NCBI GenBank assembly: GCA_041477815.1
Contig: JBGOUV010000361.1
Coordinates: 1 to 7,315, forward strand
DNA from: JBGOUV01 sp041477815
GTDB lineage: Bacteria; Acidobacteriota; Terriglobia; Bryobacterales; JACQDG01
Length of the DNA stretch: 7,315 nt
Reading direction: 5' to 3'
In this document: positions 6,086 through 7,315 of the stretch, piece by piece
How the letters are laid out: each line of letters starts with the position of its first letter
How positions within the stretch are numbered: position 1 is the stretch's first letter
Translations under genes and position numbers: made by a program
The notes under the pieces: generated by a model
Told to the model about the DNA's origin: nothing
The model's database searches: none
The model's input: only the letters and a program-made list of their open reading frames with translations

Positions 6086-7315
6086 ATGAACCTGAGTCAC
6101 TACCGGCGAGCCGCCACCCGGCGGGAGTTCTTCACCCGGGCAGGCAGCGGCCTGGCAGGTATTGCGCTGACCCAAATGCTGCACGAGGACGGGCTCCTGG
6201 CCGCCTCCACTTCGGGGGATCCGCTGGCGCCCAAAAAGGCGCATCATCCGCCCACGGCGAAGTCCGTCATCTGGCTGTTCATGGAGGGAGGCCCCAGCCA
6301 TGTGGACATCTTCGACCCCAAGCCCAAGCTCGCCGAGCTCGCCGGCCAGCCCATCCCGGAGTCGATGCGGCCGAAGTTCACGGCCATGGCCGGCACCGCC
6401 AAGAACGGCTTGATGCCTTCCAAGCGCACCTTCAAGCAGTACGGGCAGAGCGGTATCTGGGTGTCGGACTGGTACCCCCGCATCGCCGAACATGTCGACG
6501 ACCTGGCGGTGATCCACTCCTGCTGGCAAGACGGCATCAACCACCTGGGCGGGGTCACCCAGATGAACACCGGCTCGATCCTCAGCGGCCGGCCCTCGCT
6601 CGGAGCCTGGGTCAATTACGGGCTGGGGAGCGGGAATCGCAACCTGCCGTCCTTTGTCGTTCTGCTGGACGACCGCGACCCCATCGGCGGCGCCAAGCAG
6701 TGGACCGCCGGATTCCTCCCCGCCACCTACCAGGGGACGCAGTTCCGTCAGGGTGACACTCCGCTGCTGCACCTGAAGCCCCCGGCCGGCTCCTCCGAGG
6801 AGCAGCAGCGCGGCCGCCTCGGCTTGCTGAAGCGCCTCAATGAGATCTGGTCCGAAGATAAGCCGGACGACATGGAGCTGGAAGCGAGGATCCGCGCCTA
6901 CGAGCTGGCTTACCAGATGCAGAAGACGGCGCCGGAAGCGGTGGACCTCGCCAAAGAGTCCGAGGAGACCAAGAAGCTCTACGGGATGGACGATGAGAAG
7001 ACGGCCGCCTTCGGCACCAACTGCCTGCTGGCCCGCCGGCTGGTGGAGCGGGGCGTCCGCTTCGTCGAGCTCTACTGCGGCTCGGGCAGCGGTTGGGACG
7101 CCCACGAGAACGTCGAGCAGAACCACAGCAAGTGGTGCAACGTGTCGGACCAACCGATCGCCGGCCTGCTCACCGACCTCAAGGCCCGCGGCATGTTGAA
7201 GGACACCCTGGTGGTCTGGGGCGGCGAATTCGGCCGCACCCCCTTCAACGAAAAGGGCCTGGGGCGCGACCACAACCCCTGGGGCTTCACCATCTGGATG
7301 GCCGGCGGCGGCGTC
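6086..7315 (+). CDS. DUF1501 domain protein with twin-arginine signal, 3'-truncated by window edge
   Basis: The frame is open from ATG 6086 to the last base, 410 codons without a stop; relatives are somewhat longer, so probably only the last part is missing. The N-terminus carries a twin-arginine signal: 'TRREFF' at 11-16, then a mild hydrophobic stretch 'AGSGLAGIALTQML' (19-32) and Ala-rich 'LLAAS' near 40. Tat export suggests the protein folds, perhaps with a metal cofactor, before crossing the membrane. DUF1501 belongs to the alkaline phosphatase/sulfatase-like superfamily. Its hallmark motifs are present in order: 'WLFMEGGPSHVDIFDPKP' (63-80), 'NHLGGVTQMNTGSILSGRPS' (152-171), 'GVRFVELYCGSGSGWDAHEN' (323-342), 'VVWGGEFGRTPFNE' (376-389) and 'GRDHNPWGFTIW' (393-404). 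The His, Asp and Glu in the last three are candidate metal ligands. Its partner is the preceding DUF1549/DUF1553 gene, 11 bases upstream, and the two families occur together very often. Substrate and reaction are unknown. Confidence 0.94.
   Translation, partial: MNLSHYRRAATRREFFTRAGSGLAGIALTQMLHEDGLLAASTSGDPLAPKKAHHPPTAKSVIWLFMEGGPSHVDIFDPKPKLAELAGQPIPESMRPKFTAMAGTAKNGLMPSKRTFKQYGQSGIWVSDWYPRIAEHVDDLAVIHSCWQDGINHLGGVTQMNTGSILSGRPSLGAWVNYGLGSGNRNLPSFVVLLDDRDPIGGAKQWTAGFLPATYQGTQFRQGDTPLLHLKPPAGSSEEQQRGRLGLLKRLNEIWSEDKPDDMELEARIRAYELAYQMQKTAPEAVDLAKESEETKKLYGMDDEKTAAFGTNCLLARRLVERGVRFVELYCGSGSGWDAHENVEQNHSKWCNVSDQPIAGLLTDLKARGMLKDTLVVWGGEFGRTPFNEKGLGRDHNPWGFTIWMAGGGV

Noticed and set aside
5852..7273. 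Long open frame (473 codons) on the minus strand opposite the DUF1501 gene
   Set aside because: It is a shadow of a high-GC3 coding strand: composition is low-complexity (Gly/Ala/Val/Leu/Arg/Gln) with no family motif, while the plus strand carries clear DUF1553 and DUF1501 motifs.
1..7315. tRNA, rRNA, CRISPR arrays, riboswitches, insertion sequences
   Set aside because: No cloverleaf-like stretch, regularly spaced repeats, transposase motifs or structured leader was recognisable; nearly all of the window is accounted for by coding sequence or the remnant block.

Overview
The window looks like a GC-rich chromosomal fragment of an Acidobacteriota bacterium, most likely a Solibacter/Bryobacter-type member. 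This assignment rests on family content, not on a marker gene. The supporting pieces are a very large Oar-type TonB-dependent receptor, a Uma2-family nuclease-like gene, a Hanks-type Ser/Thr kinase start of the 'GGMGEVYRARD' kind, and a DUF1549/DUF1553 gene followed directly by a DUF1501 gene. That last pair is expanded in Planctomycetes and Acidobacteria. A planctomycete origin is less likely because Oar-like receptors are not typical there.

Layout. Positions 1-2739 (+) hold the 3' part of the outer-membrane receptor gene, whose start lies off the left edge. Nine bases later comes a complete Uma2-family gene (2749-3318, +). Positions 3319-3818 contain no intact gene but are not empty. On the minus strand they carry the first ~47 codons of a Ser/Thr protein kinase (from 3715 leftward), which break off near 3575 and join, in another frame, the C-terminal half of a PIN-domain (VapC-like) protein ending at 3328. 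A 10-bp inverted repeat brackets this block. A candidate promoter then leads into a DUF1549-DUF1553 (PSCyt2-PSD1) gene (3819-6074, +). After 11 bases follows a Tat-exported DUF1501 gene (6086 to beyond 7315, +), which is cut by the right edge.

How they work together. The DUF1549/DUF1553 and DUF1501 genes form a clear two-gene operon: the ribosome binding site of the second overlaps the stop codon of the first. Both products appear to be exported, one by a Sec-like signal and one by a twin-arginine signal, so they probably act together in the periplasm. Their biochemical function is not established. The receptor would act in the outer membrane above them, but Uma2 and a decayed kinase/PIN segment separate it from the pair, so a shared pathway is only a hypothesis. 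No RNA genes, CRISPR arrays, transposases or convincing terminators were seen.
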